64,000 nt of DNA, from assembly GCF_010183535.1 (NCBI RefSeq), contig NC_071328.1, positions 1,860,001-1,924,000 on the forward strand, given 5' to 3'. Below are positions 41,601 to 51,800 of the stretch, piece by piece (the first letter of the stretch is position 1; every line of letters begins with the position of its first letter). The DNA is from Caenorhabditis remanei. Taxonomy: Eukaryota; Nematoda; Chromadorea; Rhabditida; Rhabditidae. The translations under genes were made by a program, and so were the position numbers. The notes under the pieces were generated by a model. That model did not search any database. It had not been told where the DNA came from and saw only the letters and a program-made list of their open reading frames with translations.

Positions 41601-44600
41601 AATCAGCGATGTGCCTATAGAGGCGCTTTGGGCGCTGAGAAAATCAAAAGTGTGCGAAAACGCGAAAAGAGAGAGTGTGTAGAATCGAGAGACGATGTTT
41701 GGCGAGGGGGACTAGTTTCCGCTTCGGCCACGGCAAAAATGCGAATATTGCTCATGCTTAATCTCAAGCGACCAATCAGCGTTCAGCGAGAGACTCCGCC
41801 CCTTTCAATCAGCCAATCAGCGCGAGATTGACCAGATCTCGTCTCTCCTTTTTACACACTCTCTCTTTTCGCATTTTCGAGGTTTTTTATCACACTTTGA
41901 AGAAATGCGAGGCGCTCAACGCCACCCAGGCACATACCTGCTTGAAATGGTTAAATTTTGTTTTCTTTCGGTAAAAACTGATAGCCTTGCTGCAAAAAAA
42001 CGTTAAAAAATATCAGTAAATTGGAGTAGGCAAACATATTTTTCAATCTGATATTCTCTAGGCGGAAGGCGGAAAAAATCACAAAATAGCGGAAGGCGGA
42101 AGGCGGAAATAGGAAAATTTTTGCCGGAAAGCGGAAAGCGGAAGGCGGTAGGCGGAATTCCGCTCAACTCTGATTTTGAGTGAAAATTTGTTGAAAATGA
42201 GACATTTTTGCGCAAAATCGCACGAAAATTATCAATTTTGACAGGAAAATGAGGAAAAATAGCGGTGTTGAATCTGAAAATTGCTTGAAATTTCACGAAT
42301 TTTCACTGTAAGCTGAGTTACTCATTTTCATTAGAAAATAAAACTCGATTTGACTCCGAATCACCGAGTTTTGACAATTTTTGACTCCAATTTTGATCAT
42401 AAATGTATTGAAATCGATCAATTTTGGCCGGAAGTTAGACGATTTAGATCTGGAAATTTAGACATGGAAATCGTCAAAAAGAGCGACTTTTGATAGGCAA
42501 TTTAAAAATATGATGGATACTTTAAGTATTTTGAATGGAATATTACTGAAAATGGGACATTTTTGCCCAAAATCGCACGAAAATTACAAATTTCGATAGA
42601 AAAATGACGAAAAACAGCGATTTTGGATCTAATAATCGCTTGAAATTCCAGTTGCGTGACAGTGCTGCTCTCGTCGAATTCCTTTGTTGGCTCGAGAAGG
42701 AACTCGTCTCCGGAAAGACGTACTCGGAAACCCAATTGGCCGAAAAAATCGATCATTTGAGAAGTCTTCAGGAGAAATATGTCACGTTGAGGTTGGTTTC
42801 GAACTGATTTTGGCAGGAAAATGTCTAATTTGACACTAAAAATCGTCATTTTGTTGAAAATTTCGGATTTTTCGTCATTTTTCCAAGCTTCTTCCTAAAC
42901 CTGAAACCTTTCAGTGGGGGTTTTCGAGTGATTTTCAGCCAAAAATCTGAAATTTCAATCCGATTTTCCAGTTTCGACACAATATCGGCTGCGGGTGACC
43001 ACGCTGCCCTTCCCCACTACAAACCGGAAGGAGAGAACGGAAAGAGAGAAGCGTCGAACACTTCGGTGTATCTCGTTGACTCGGGAGCCCATTATCAGGA
43101 TGGAACGACTGATGTGACACGTACCGTATGGTTTACGTCTCCACCGAAAGAGTTCATCACTCATAATACTCTCGTTTTGAAAGGACACATCAATCTGGCG
43201 ACGGCGAAATTCCCAGATGGAATCTATGGGTCTCGTTTGGATACACTGACAAGAGACGCCTTGTGGAGAGTTGGATTGGATTTCGAACACGGAACGGGAC
43301 ATGGTGTTGGACACTATTTGAATGTTCATGAAGGACCTAGTAAGAAGATTTTAACTGGAGGGGAACGGAGTTATGCGGAAGGCGGTTTTTGAAATGGCAG
43401 CTGCGCTCTATTGATAATGGCGTTACAATTTGTCGTGTGAACATGAACTTTTTGCGTACAGTGGTGGTGCCAAATCATTATAAAAAATAGCGGTACTTGC
43501 CAGAGTTGCATGGAAGTGAAAATTCCTTATCCGGAAGTCGGAAGTAGGAAGTGAATTTCCTTAACCGGAAGTCGGAATTGAAAAAACGCCCGGAAGTCGG
43601 AAGTTGGAAGTCGGAAGTCGGAATCAGATTTTTTCGAAAATATTCAAAAACTTCAAGAGAAAAGATTATAAAATTGGCGGAAATCAGTGGAAAATTAGGT
43701 TTTGGATGAAGAAAAGCCAATTTTCTCTCCTTTTCGACCATTTTTTCAAGTATTTCTGCGAAAGAAGTCGGAATTCTATGCAACTCTGGTACTTGCTCCT
43801 TGAATTTTTACGATATGGAACTCTTGTGCAGTGGAGCGCGCTTGCTTTTATTCAGTATTGAATTTTTCCCACTTTTCTCCAGTTTTTTGCACGAAGAAAG
43901 GATGATTTATGAAAGACAACTTCAAATTATCTCAGTTTCTTTCATAAATCATCTTTTCTTCGTGCAAAAACTGGAAAAAAGAGGGAAAAATTCAAAATAC
44001 TGAATAGAAACAAACGCGCTCCACTGCACAAGAGTTTCAGATCGCAGTAGATCAAAAAGCAAGTACCGCCAAATTTGTTTTAAATTTTTTATTTTTAAGA
44101 AAAACTTATAGCTTTGCCGCCAAAAAGGCTGAGAAAATGTCCGAAAATTCGGGTAACCTATCAGCAAACCTACCACTTTTCGCCAGAAAGAACCACATTT
44201 AAAAAACGAAATAAGGCAAAAATCGATTTCTAAAAATCACATTTTATTCCGCCTTCCGACTTCCGCCATTTCAAAAGCCACATTCCGCTAAACCACACAG
44301 GGTCACAGAATGTCCATATGAAGCAACTGCGCTCCAAAAAAAATTAGCGTAAAATTAGCGCGAAATTCAAAAAAATTAACCAACAAAAAATTTTTTTGTG
44401 TATTAAAAATTTGTATTTTTCTCTATTTTAATGATTTCGATATTTTTTGTGCGAAGTTTTCTCGAAAATAGCGAGAAAAATGAAAGAGAAGTGAGCTTCA
44501 TTCGAAAAATTTGACTCCCTATCGTTCGTCTTACTGTTTCCACGTTATCAGGTCCCGCATGCGGGTCGCATTTTGCTGATCGGCGACTCGCTTGGCAGCC

Positions 44601-46570
44601 TGCCAAGTCGTGTGCAAACGCGCTTCACTGAGCTTCCGGTTTCGCGGGAAAATTATTTGAATTCATATGGACAAAATTTGACCCTGTGAACCATGTTCGC
44701 GAACGCGGATAACTACAAATCTTCTGTACCCCCTCATTCATTTTTTTCAGTCGGAATCGGTCACCGCAGTGTTCCAAGTGGCGGTGAACTCCACGCGAGT
44801 CAAGTGTTGACCATAGAACCGGGATTTTATCTCAAAGATAAATACGGTATTCGAATTGAGAATTGCTACGAGACGGTTCCGGTTCAAGTCGCTTCCGGTG
44901 CAACGAATTTCTTGGGTTTTGAGGTAGAGATTTCAGAACTTTTTTCAGCCAAATTTAAATACTTATTACAACTGCGCCCCACCGCGAACTATCGGTGAGA
45001 GACGCAGAGTTTTCACAGTTTTTGACAAATTTTCGCTATTTTATATAATTTTTTCGGTAAATTAAAATGAAAACCAGTGAAATAACGTCAAATCTCTGTT
45101 TTTTTTTCAGATTTTCAGGCAGAACATGGGTTTTTTTAAACCGAAATTCTGACGAAAACCCTCATTTTAGTGTATTTTCAATGAAAAAAAATCACATTTA
45201 GAAAAATCCCGATTTTGTCAACAAAAAATTGTTTTAAAATGCGATTTTTAACAGAAACTGGCGTGCCTTTGGCGCGTTTCTCGAAATTGCTTTATTTTGA
45301 GTTAGAAATGCCGGTTTTAGTGCTGAAAACCAGGTCTTTCTGCTAAAACTCGTTAAAAATCGATTTTTAGAGCTGAAAATGTCAGAAAATCCAAAAAAAA
45401 ACCCCCAGTTTTCATCAAAAATGCGGTTTTTAACAGAAACTGGCGTGCCTTTGGCGCGTGTTTCTACCTCGGAATCGAAAAAATGTGAGTTTTTCATTGA
45501 AAATACACTGAAAATGACGGTTTTCGTCAAAATTTCCGGTTATTTCAGATTTAACCGGAATGTCGACGAAAACCCTCATTTTTAGTGTAGTTTTCAATGA
45601 GAAAATCACTTAAAAACACGCCAAAGGCACGCCAGTTTCCCCAAAAAACCGCATTTTTGAACAAATTTTATTGTCAAAATCGGGATTTTCTGACATTTTC
45701 AGCTCTAAAAATCGATTTTTAACCAGTTTCAAAAGTTTTTTTATAAATTGTTATGAAAAATAGCGAAAATATGTCAAAAACTGTGAAAATCTGTTTCGCG
45801 CCAGAGAGAACTCTGCGTCTCTCTCGCCGACGCTCTCTCGTTTGCGGTGGGGCGCTGTTACAGCGGCTAACTTACAACTGCGCTCCACCGAAATGCCTTT
45901 GAAAAATTTCTCTTTTTCTCTGCGTCTCTCGATTTCGCACACAATTTTCTCGCGGTTTCGGTAGAGCGCGGTTGTAAGTGGGGTGTGCCGTGCTATTAAC
46001 AAATCGAGTAAATTTCGTCAAAAAGTGGAATTTTCCAGCAGATTTTGAGCGAAAAATCCCATAAAACGTCTCCAAATTCCACTGTTCTAGTTAAAATTGA
46101 GATTTTTTGAAGGATAGAAATTGCGATTGTCAGACGTATTTCGACTGAAAAAATGTACCGTTTTTTGAAGAGTTTTGAGTCGAAACAGTCAAAAGTGTTC
46201 TAAAAATTAGAAAAATACGGTGATTTTTCTAAATTTTAGAACACTTCACCTTTTTGACTAGAAATTCTCCAGAAAACAGTTTTTTTGACAAGTTTTTCAG
46301 TCGAAAAATTACAGTTTTCACTGAAAATCGAGTTCAAAATTAAATTTCGTCTTCTTTTTCAGCCAAAATGACAGATAATTTGTTTTTCAGCCCCTAACTC
46401 TCGTCCCAATCCAAACGTCGATTATCGACAAATCTCTGCTGAGTGGAGCTGAAATCAACTGGCTCAACAACTATCATGCTCGTGTACTTAAAGAAGTCGG
46501 AGAATTCCTCCAACGAGCTGGAAAAGCGGAAGAATATCAATGGCTCTCCAAAGCGTGCGCCAGAATTTAA
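35642..46570 (+). CDS. app-1: Aminopeptidase P (X-prolyl aminopeptidase, M24B)
   Basis: Metallopeptidase that removes the N-terminal residue when proline is second. Core exons 38449(ATG)-38571, 39453-39749, 40784-41356, 42652-42791, 42972-43339, 44751-44923 and 46391-46570 close in phase and give 617 residues, close to C. elegans APP-1. Metal ligands are visible in VDSGAHYQDGTTDVTRT (D414, D425), EHGTGHGVGHYLN, IEPGFYLKD and the YGIRIEN block. The N-terminal creatinase-like domain has SGFSGSNAYVVVT and LLWTDGRYF. An upstream exon, 35642-35682 (MRICIFFILSTLIG), followed by GTGAGT, splices in phase to an acceptor at 38438, adding 17 residues and a signal peptide before the core ATG; this may be an alternative secreted form or chance. 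An AATAAA lies at 46760. The introns are packed with nested repeats. Confidence 0.95.
37130..38440 (+). repeat. Tandem duplications of the app-1 exon 2 start region
   Basis: Units of about 327-373 bp contain TGGGCGAAATGTCGTCRAAA at 37376, 37742 and 38069, matching the true exon (CTGGGTGAAATGTCAGCCGC at 38440). They also share the preceding CAGCTCAGAAAACTCATTTT. Each unit carries a GGTGGCCGAACTTTTTC / GGGTTTCTAGGCCAGCG hairpin. The degenerate copies keep the ATG context but not the reading frame beyond a few codons. Confidence 0.8.
38615..39425. repeat. Inverted repeat filling app-1 intron 2
   Basis: The arms 38615-38868 and 39182-39425 are inverted copies (GATTCTGAATCCGTTTTCAG in one, CTGAAAACGGATTCAGAATC in the other) around a 313-bp centre, which itself holds the CTAGGCCACC/GCTGGCCTAG hairpin. 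Nearly the whole 881-bp intron can fold back. Confidence 0.85.
41502..42172. mobile_element. CAGAGTTG-type TIR element interrupted by hAT MITE
   Basis: Ends CAGAGTTGAGCGGAATGCG and GGAATTCCGCTCAACTCTG, with GGCGGAAGGCGGAA iterations inside both ends. The 8-mers directly flanking do not match (CTACAGTA, ATTTTGAG), but ATTTTGAG also occurs at 41403-41410, suggesting a later insertion at the left edge. A hAT MITE (41604-41940) is nested inside. Confidence 0.75.
41604..41940. mobile_element. hAT-type MITE copy B (337 bp)
   Basis: Reverse orientation to copy A and the same length. Ends CAGCGATGTGCC and GGCACATACCTG, with a perfect 8-bp duplication CTTGAAAT at 41596-41603 and 41941-41948. It lies in app-1 intron 3, inside the CAGAGTTG element. 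Confidence 0.88.
43485..44066. repeat. Large foldback in app-1 intron 5
   Basis: The arms pair AGCGGTACTTGC with GCAAGTACCGCC, AACTCTTGTGCAGTGGAGCG with CGCTCCACTGCACAAGAGTT, and TTTTTGCACGAAGAAAGGAT with its complement, around a centre near 43925. The left arm was split by the 43501-43788 element. The surroundings (43360-43480 and 44250-44290) carry CGGAAGGCGG remnants of a further outer element. Confidence 0.8.
43501..43788. mobile_element. CAGAGTTG-type TIR element (288 bp)
   Basis: Starts CAGAGTTGCATGG and ends ATGCAACTCTG, with a perfect 8-bp duplication GTACTTGC at 43493-43500 and 43789-43796. CCGGAAGTCGGAAGT iterations follow the left end. It sits inside the 43485-44066 foldback. Confidence 0.88.
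44296..44688. mobile_element. CACAGGGTCA TIR element in app-1 intron 5
   Basis: Left end CACAGGGTCACAG, with TGTCCATATGAA just inside. Right end TTCATATGGACA, then TGACCCTGTG. AACCA flanks both sides (44291-44295 and 44689-44693). The terminus matches the nested element at 863-1185. The interior is AT-rich with GCGCTCC/GCGCTTC inverted segments. Confidence 0.65.
44966..45861. repeat. Foldback with TTACAACTGCGCCCCACCG ends in app-1 intron 6
   Basis: The left arm has TTACAACTGCGCCCCACCGC and GAGAGACGCAGAGTTTTC. The right arm has GCGGTGGGGCGCTGTTAC and AACTCTGCGTCTCTC. Inside are three CTGGCGTGCCTTTGGCGCG motifs or their complements (about 45257, 45440 and 45617). A separate short TTACAAC hairpin element follows at about 45866-45999. 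Confidence 0.7.
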
Positions 46571-48894
46571 AACGGCTGAAATTTGGCCTAAAATTACTTG
46601 TAAAATATGTTTATTTTTTAATATTTAGTTTGTTTTTCTCTTATTGGTGTAACCCCCCGTTTTCTGCGATTTTTCCCCCTCTCTAAAACTGTCTTAAAAT
46701 ATTCTTGTCGCCCTATTGATTAACCTCATGTGATAATACATATTTCAGATAAGTTATACAATAAAAGACCCACATCTGAAAATTGTGATTTTTGAGGGAA
46801 AACGCGAGTTTTCTATCGAAAATACACAAAAAATTAGGTTTTTCACGGTCTCCTACACGTGAAAAATTTTATTAATTTGCACGTCGTCTGCGTCTCTCAC
46901 TGTGATTTTTATCTCTCGTTTTCTCTTTATAGACGTAACTTTAAGCTATCTGGTGACTTGGAAGAAGCAGGATCTTGATTGATTTTTATGAAAAGTAGAT
47001 GGAGGAAGACATTCCCAGCATTTTCATATATTACACATATTATTCTGCCGTCTATGGAGCTCATTATCTCTTGTGTAATCGAATGGAGTGTTTTGACCCA
47101 TTTTCGGAGATGTAGTCTACTTTTCGTTCAAAATTGGATAGAAGACTGTTAATGAAGGCTTCCGTAAGCAGTTTGTAAACCGAAACCGTTCAGAAAAACA
47201 TCAGATGGATGAAAAAATTAGGAATTCAGTAGATAATATGATGATTTTCTACTGCCGATGACCTAATTACGATGTATTTCAAAAATCGCTTGCCATGAGT
47301 TTTTAGAGAATCTGAAATTAATCAGTTTGCACCTTGAAATTTTGATTTTAGGAAAAAACTGAAGAAGTTGATTCAAAAATTCGATTTCAGTACAAAAATA
47401 CGATTTTTTCGTACTTTTTGGCAAATATCTTGAAAACAAAGTAAAATATCAAAAAACTGGCCCCATGCGAAGTTTCTAAATTTCATTCTGATTCGAATGA
47501 GCCCTAAATCGAGAATTTTCGTTGAAAAATAAAAAAGTAGATGCATATATAAGAACTACTACTCAGTCGAAGGAACTTCTTAAAACTAGATCAACTTTTT
47601 TATTTTCCAATGAAAATTCTTGATTAACGGCTCATTCGAATCAGAATAAAATTTAGAAACTTTGCAAGATGCCACATTTTTGAAGTTTGACCTAATTCTT
47701 GAGAAAAATCGGAAAATGTGCAGAAAATTTGCCATTTTGAACTGGCATCAAAAATTGGGATCTGCTTTTTTGGTTTTGCTCCAGGAAGATTCATTCCACT
47801 TGAATAATGATCAGATCAAAAATTTCTACAACCCCATGGAAACAGTTTTTCATCAAATGTCGTAATTAGGTATACGGTATCTCAGCTGACTGAATATTGG
47901 TTGAGAACGGAGTGTATAGGAACATAAAAAGATTTCCGGCCGGTTTTTCAGAGCTGAACGATCACTAACAACTTGTTCAACAAAATTATAGCGCATGAAC
48001 AACAATTAGTCGATTACATTTCTCAAATTCGGTCAAGTTTCCCAGTTTTTCTGTTTCTCGTTCACTGGCTTCCAAAGCCTAAGTTCATATTACTATTGCA
48101 TATCAAAATGTAGGGATTTTTTTTCTCTATTCGTTTTGAAAACTTCCTGCCAAGTTGATACTTTTCCTTGAAGCTAGAGCGTTCTAAACAATTGCCCTAC
48201 TTTTTTCTCAAAAATAGCCAAGGACAATACTCAGCGTGAAAGGTCAGATGATGTGGAAATTTATTTAGAATTTTTTACGCGTAGGAGACCGTGGTTTTTT
48301 GTCGAAAAACTGGTTGAAAATCGATTTTTTGAACTGAAAATGTGCTAAAAATGTCAAAAATGTGGATTTTGGGAAGTCGCTGGCGTGTCTTTGGCGCTTT
48401 TCTAACTCGGAATCGAAAAACTGTGAATTTTTCATTGAAAATATACTAAAAATGATGGTTTTCGTCAAAATTTTGGTTAAATCTGAAATAACCGGAAATT
48501 TTGACGAAAACCGTCATTTTCAGTGTAATTTCAATGAAAAACTTACATTTTTTCGATTCCGAAACGCGCCAAAGGCACGCCAGTTTCCGTTAAAAACCGC
48601 ATTTTTAAACAATTTTTTTGGGTTTTTCTGACATTTTCATCTCTAAAACTCTATTTTTAACGAGTTTTAGCAGAAAGGCCGGCATTTCTAACTCAAAATA
48701 AAGCAATTTCGATAAGCGCGTCAAAGGCACGCCAGCGACCTCCTAAAAACCGCATTTTTGACATTTTTACCACATTTTCAAAGTCGATTTCCAACCGAAA
48801 TAAACAGTGAAAAGTTATACAATATAAGAATTTCTTTCTTTTTTCAAGAAAAAAGAACAATTTTTACAAAAAATGAGCGAAAAATGTTTAAAAA
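46571..48894. other. Convergent intergenic region between app-1 and the unknown gene
   Basis: The 3' ends of both flanking genes face each other here. It contains the app-1 AATAAA (46760-46765), a 1.44-kb TIR element (46855-48293) and a CTGGCGTGTCTTTGGCGC repeat block (about 48380-48745). I see no gene. Confidence 0.6.
46855..48293. mobile_element. 1.44-kb CACGGTCTCCTAC TIR element
   Basis: Starts CACGGTCTCCTACACGTGAA and ends TTACGCGTAGGAGACCGTG. GTTTTT is on both sides, so a short duplication is possible. An internal hairpin has arms near 47466-47535 and 47590-47670 (CATTCTGATTCGAATGAGCC and GGCTCATTCGAATCAGAAT). The longest internal ORF is 67 codons with no recognisable motif, so it is likely non-autonomous. 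Superfamily not assigned. Confidence 0.7.
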
Positions 48895-51800
48895 CTATTT
48901 AAAAAACGATGAAACGTTGGCTGGATGCAGGAATCTTTTGTTGTTCGTTGCAGCCGGATGTTTGAAGAATTTGCTCGGTGAGGATCGATCGACGAAGAAG
49001 TGTTTCTCCTTCTTATCGGCCACCCATGGAGATGGAATGTTGACTGTCGTTGGAGAGATTTCAGACTTTTCCAGATATTTCTCAGTGCAACACAGTCCCA
49101 TACAGTCTTTTTCCGGGCAGAAGAGAGAGGTGAGCAGTGGTGATGGATACGGCTTCAGTGGCAGCAGCTGGAAGAAAAATTAGAGAATTTGGATAGGAAA
49201 AAACACTGAAAATAGCTAAAAACACTAATTTTTGACTGAAAAATCCGAATTTTCCGGTCAAAGATCATAACTTTTAATCGTTTTCATGGAAAAATTAAAG
49301 GATTTTTATGGAAAAAAACACTACTTTTTCAGCTTTTTTGGTCAAAAATTATAAATTTTTATTAAAAATCGTGAAATTTGATCTGAAAATGGTAAAAAAA
49401 GACCAGTGGGAGCAGCTGGAAAAAAGAATGGGGTTTAATAAGAACAACCCTTTTTTTTTCAGTTTTTTTGATCAGTTTTTGGGCGAAAAACAGAAAAATA
49501 CAAAAAAAAATATATTTGCCCAAAAAATATATGAATTTTTATCGAAAATCGACTAAAAATCGTAAAATTTGTTCTGGAAATGCACATGGACTTCAGGAGG
49601 AGCGACTGGAAAAAATAATTGATTTTGATAGAAAAAACACCGAAAATAGCTGAAAATACAAATTGTTGGCTTGAAAATCCCAATTTTCTGATCGAAAATC
49701 AGTTTTTAGCCGTGTTAAATCAGAAATTCGTAATTTTTTGCAAAAATAGGGTTTCAAGGGAAGCAAATAATTGATTTTAATCAGAAATCGAAAAAAAAAG
49801 TGAATTTTGGTTTGAAAATGCGCAAAAATGGTGATTTGGAGTAGAAAAATTGAAAATCGTTCAAAAAAATTGATAAATTTTGTCATTGTCACACCGAAAA
49901 CAGCCATAAAGCTACGAATTTCCACTGGAAACACTCGAAAATTCGGAATTTTGGTTAAAAATGCTCAATTTTGACTATAAATGTCACAAAAATAAACAGT
50001 TTTTAATGAAAAATACTATTTTCATTATGAAAAACAATGGCAAAAAACTAAAAAAAGTTTCGACCACGGCAGGATTCGAACCTACAATCTTCTGCTCCGT
50101 AGGCAGACGCGTTATCCATTGCGCCACGCGGCCACACACTTGTCCACCCACTCGACGCCCCCTATGAACCCTCTCACCGGCGTGTTGCCTGTTGATTTTA
50201 GGCCGGTTTTAGGCCGTTTTTGACCGTTTCTAGTCGATTTTAGGCTGTTTTTGACCGTTTTAGACAGTTTGTAGTCGATTTTAGGCCGTTTTTGACCGTT
50301 TCTAGCTGATTTTAGACTGGTTTAGGCCGTTTTAGGTCGTTTCTAGCTAGTTTTAGGCTGTTTTAGATCGTTTTTAGTCGTTTTTAGGTAGTTTTTGACA
50401 GCTTCTAGTCGATTTTAGGCCGTTTTTAGACAACTTTTGACCGTTTTTAGGCTCTTTTAGACCGTTTTTGACAGTTTTCAGACGCATTTCTAGTCATTTC
50501 CTTACCACAGCCGTCTCAATATCACACCACGCCCGTCGATTCATTCCCTCGTAGTGTGAATTCTGTCGTTCGACGCGATCTCCACGGTCGAAACGGCCAA
50601 TATAGGCACGACCCGTACGACGGATCTCCTCGATTCGGGCGGTCACCTCGTCGTGTGTCTGGAATTAGGGGGAGAGTTTGGACGGCCGAAAATTTTCAAA
50701 AAAAAACCCAAAAATAATGGAATTCCACAATAGTAGCAATAGAGCGCGGTTGCATTTATGGAAAATTCAAAAATTCAGTTATTTTAGCATTGGAGCGCAT
50801 TTGCGATTTTCAGTTAGATGTGGTGTTGCGACGTAAATCTACACAGGAACAGCTCTTGGTGTCGATTTACGCCCGTAAATTCGCACAGGATTACTGTATC
50901 ATTCGTTTTTTCAACAGAATAAGGAATTACGCTCGTAAATCCACACTTAAATCAATTTTTCTGGAAAAATGAAGGTTAGGGTGGATTTACGAGCGTAAAT
51001 CTACACCAAAAACGAGTTTTTGTAAAAATTGAAGCGTAAATCGTTATTCTATTGGAAAAACGGATGATACAGCAATCTTGTGCAAACTTACGGGCGTAAA
51101 TCGACACTGTTCCTTTGTAGATTTACGTCGCAACCCCGCTTTTTACTGAAAATCGCAAATGCGCTCCAATGCTAAAATAACTGAATTTTTGAATTTTCCA
51201 TAAATGCAACCGCGCTCTATTGCTACTATTGTGGAATTCCATTATTTTCGGTTTTTTTTGAAAATTTTCGGGCAAAACTTTATTTCTTTAACAGTGAAGG
51301 GATTTTGAGTGAAATTTTCAGAATTCTATGACATTTTTCTGCTGAAAATCGGCTTTTTTTTTCGAAAATTTCAAACACTTTTTTAAAATTCTCAATAGAG
51401 CGCACTAGCAATACATAACACTTTGAAAATTCGCGGTCTGAAATGCGGCAGGGAATTGTGGGCGGAGATGAGCGATATTGAATTTCATTAAAATATCAGC
51501 TAGAATTCGAACCGTGCCGCTTGCAATTTAAGCTCCGCCCACAATTCTCTGCCGTACTTGCGTTTCAGCACGCGAAATTACACCGCTAAAGTGCGCTCTA
51601 TTGAGAATATTAAGAAATTCTTTAAAATTTGCGCAAATACGCTCCAATGCTAAAAAAAAACCGAATTCTGAGTACTGAAAATGCGCTCAGATTTCAATTT
51701 TTGACATTTTTGAATTTTCCATAAATGCAATCGCGCTCTATTGCTACTATTGTGGAGTTCCATTATTTGGGGGGATTTTTTTGAAAATTTTTGGCCAAAC

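Noticed and set aside
47662..47865. 67-codon ORF inside the 1.44-kb TIR element, considered as transposase remnant
   Set aside because: No DDE or DNA-binding motif visible, and the region overlaps a palindrome.
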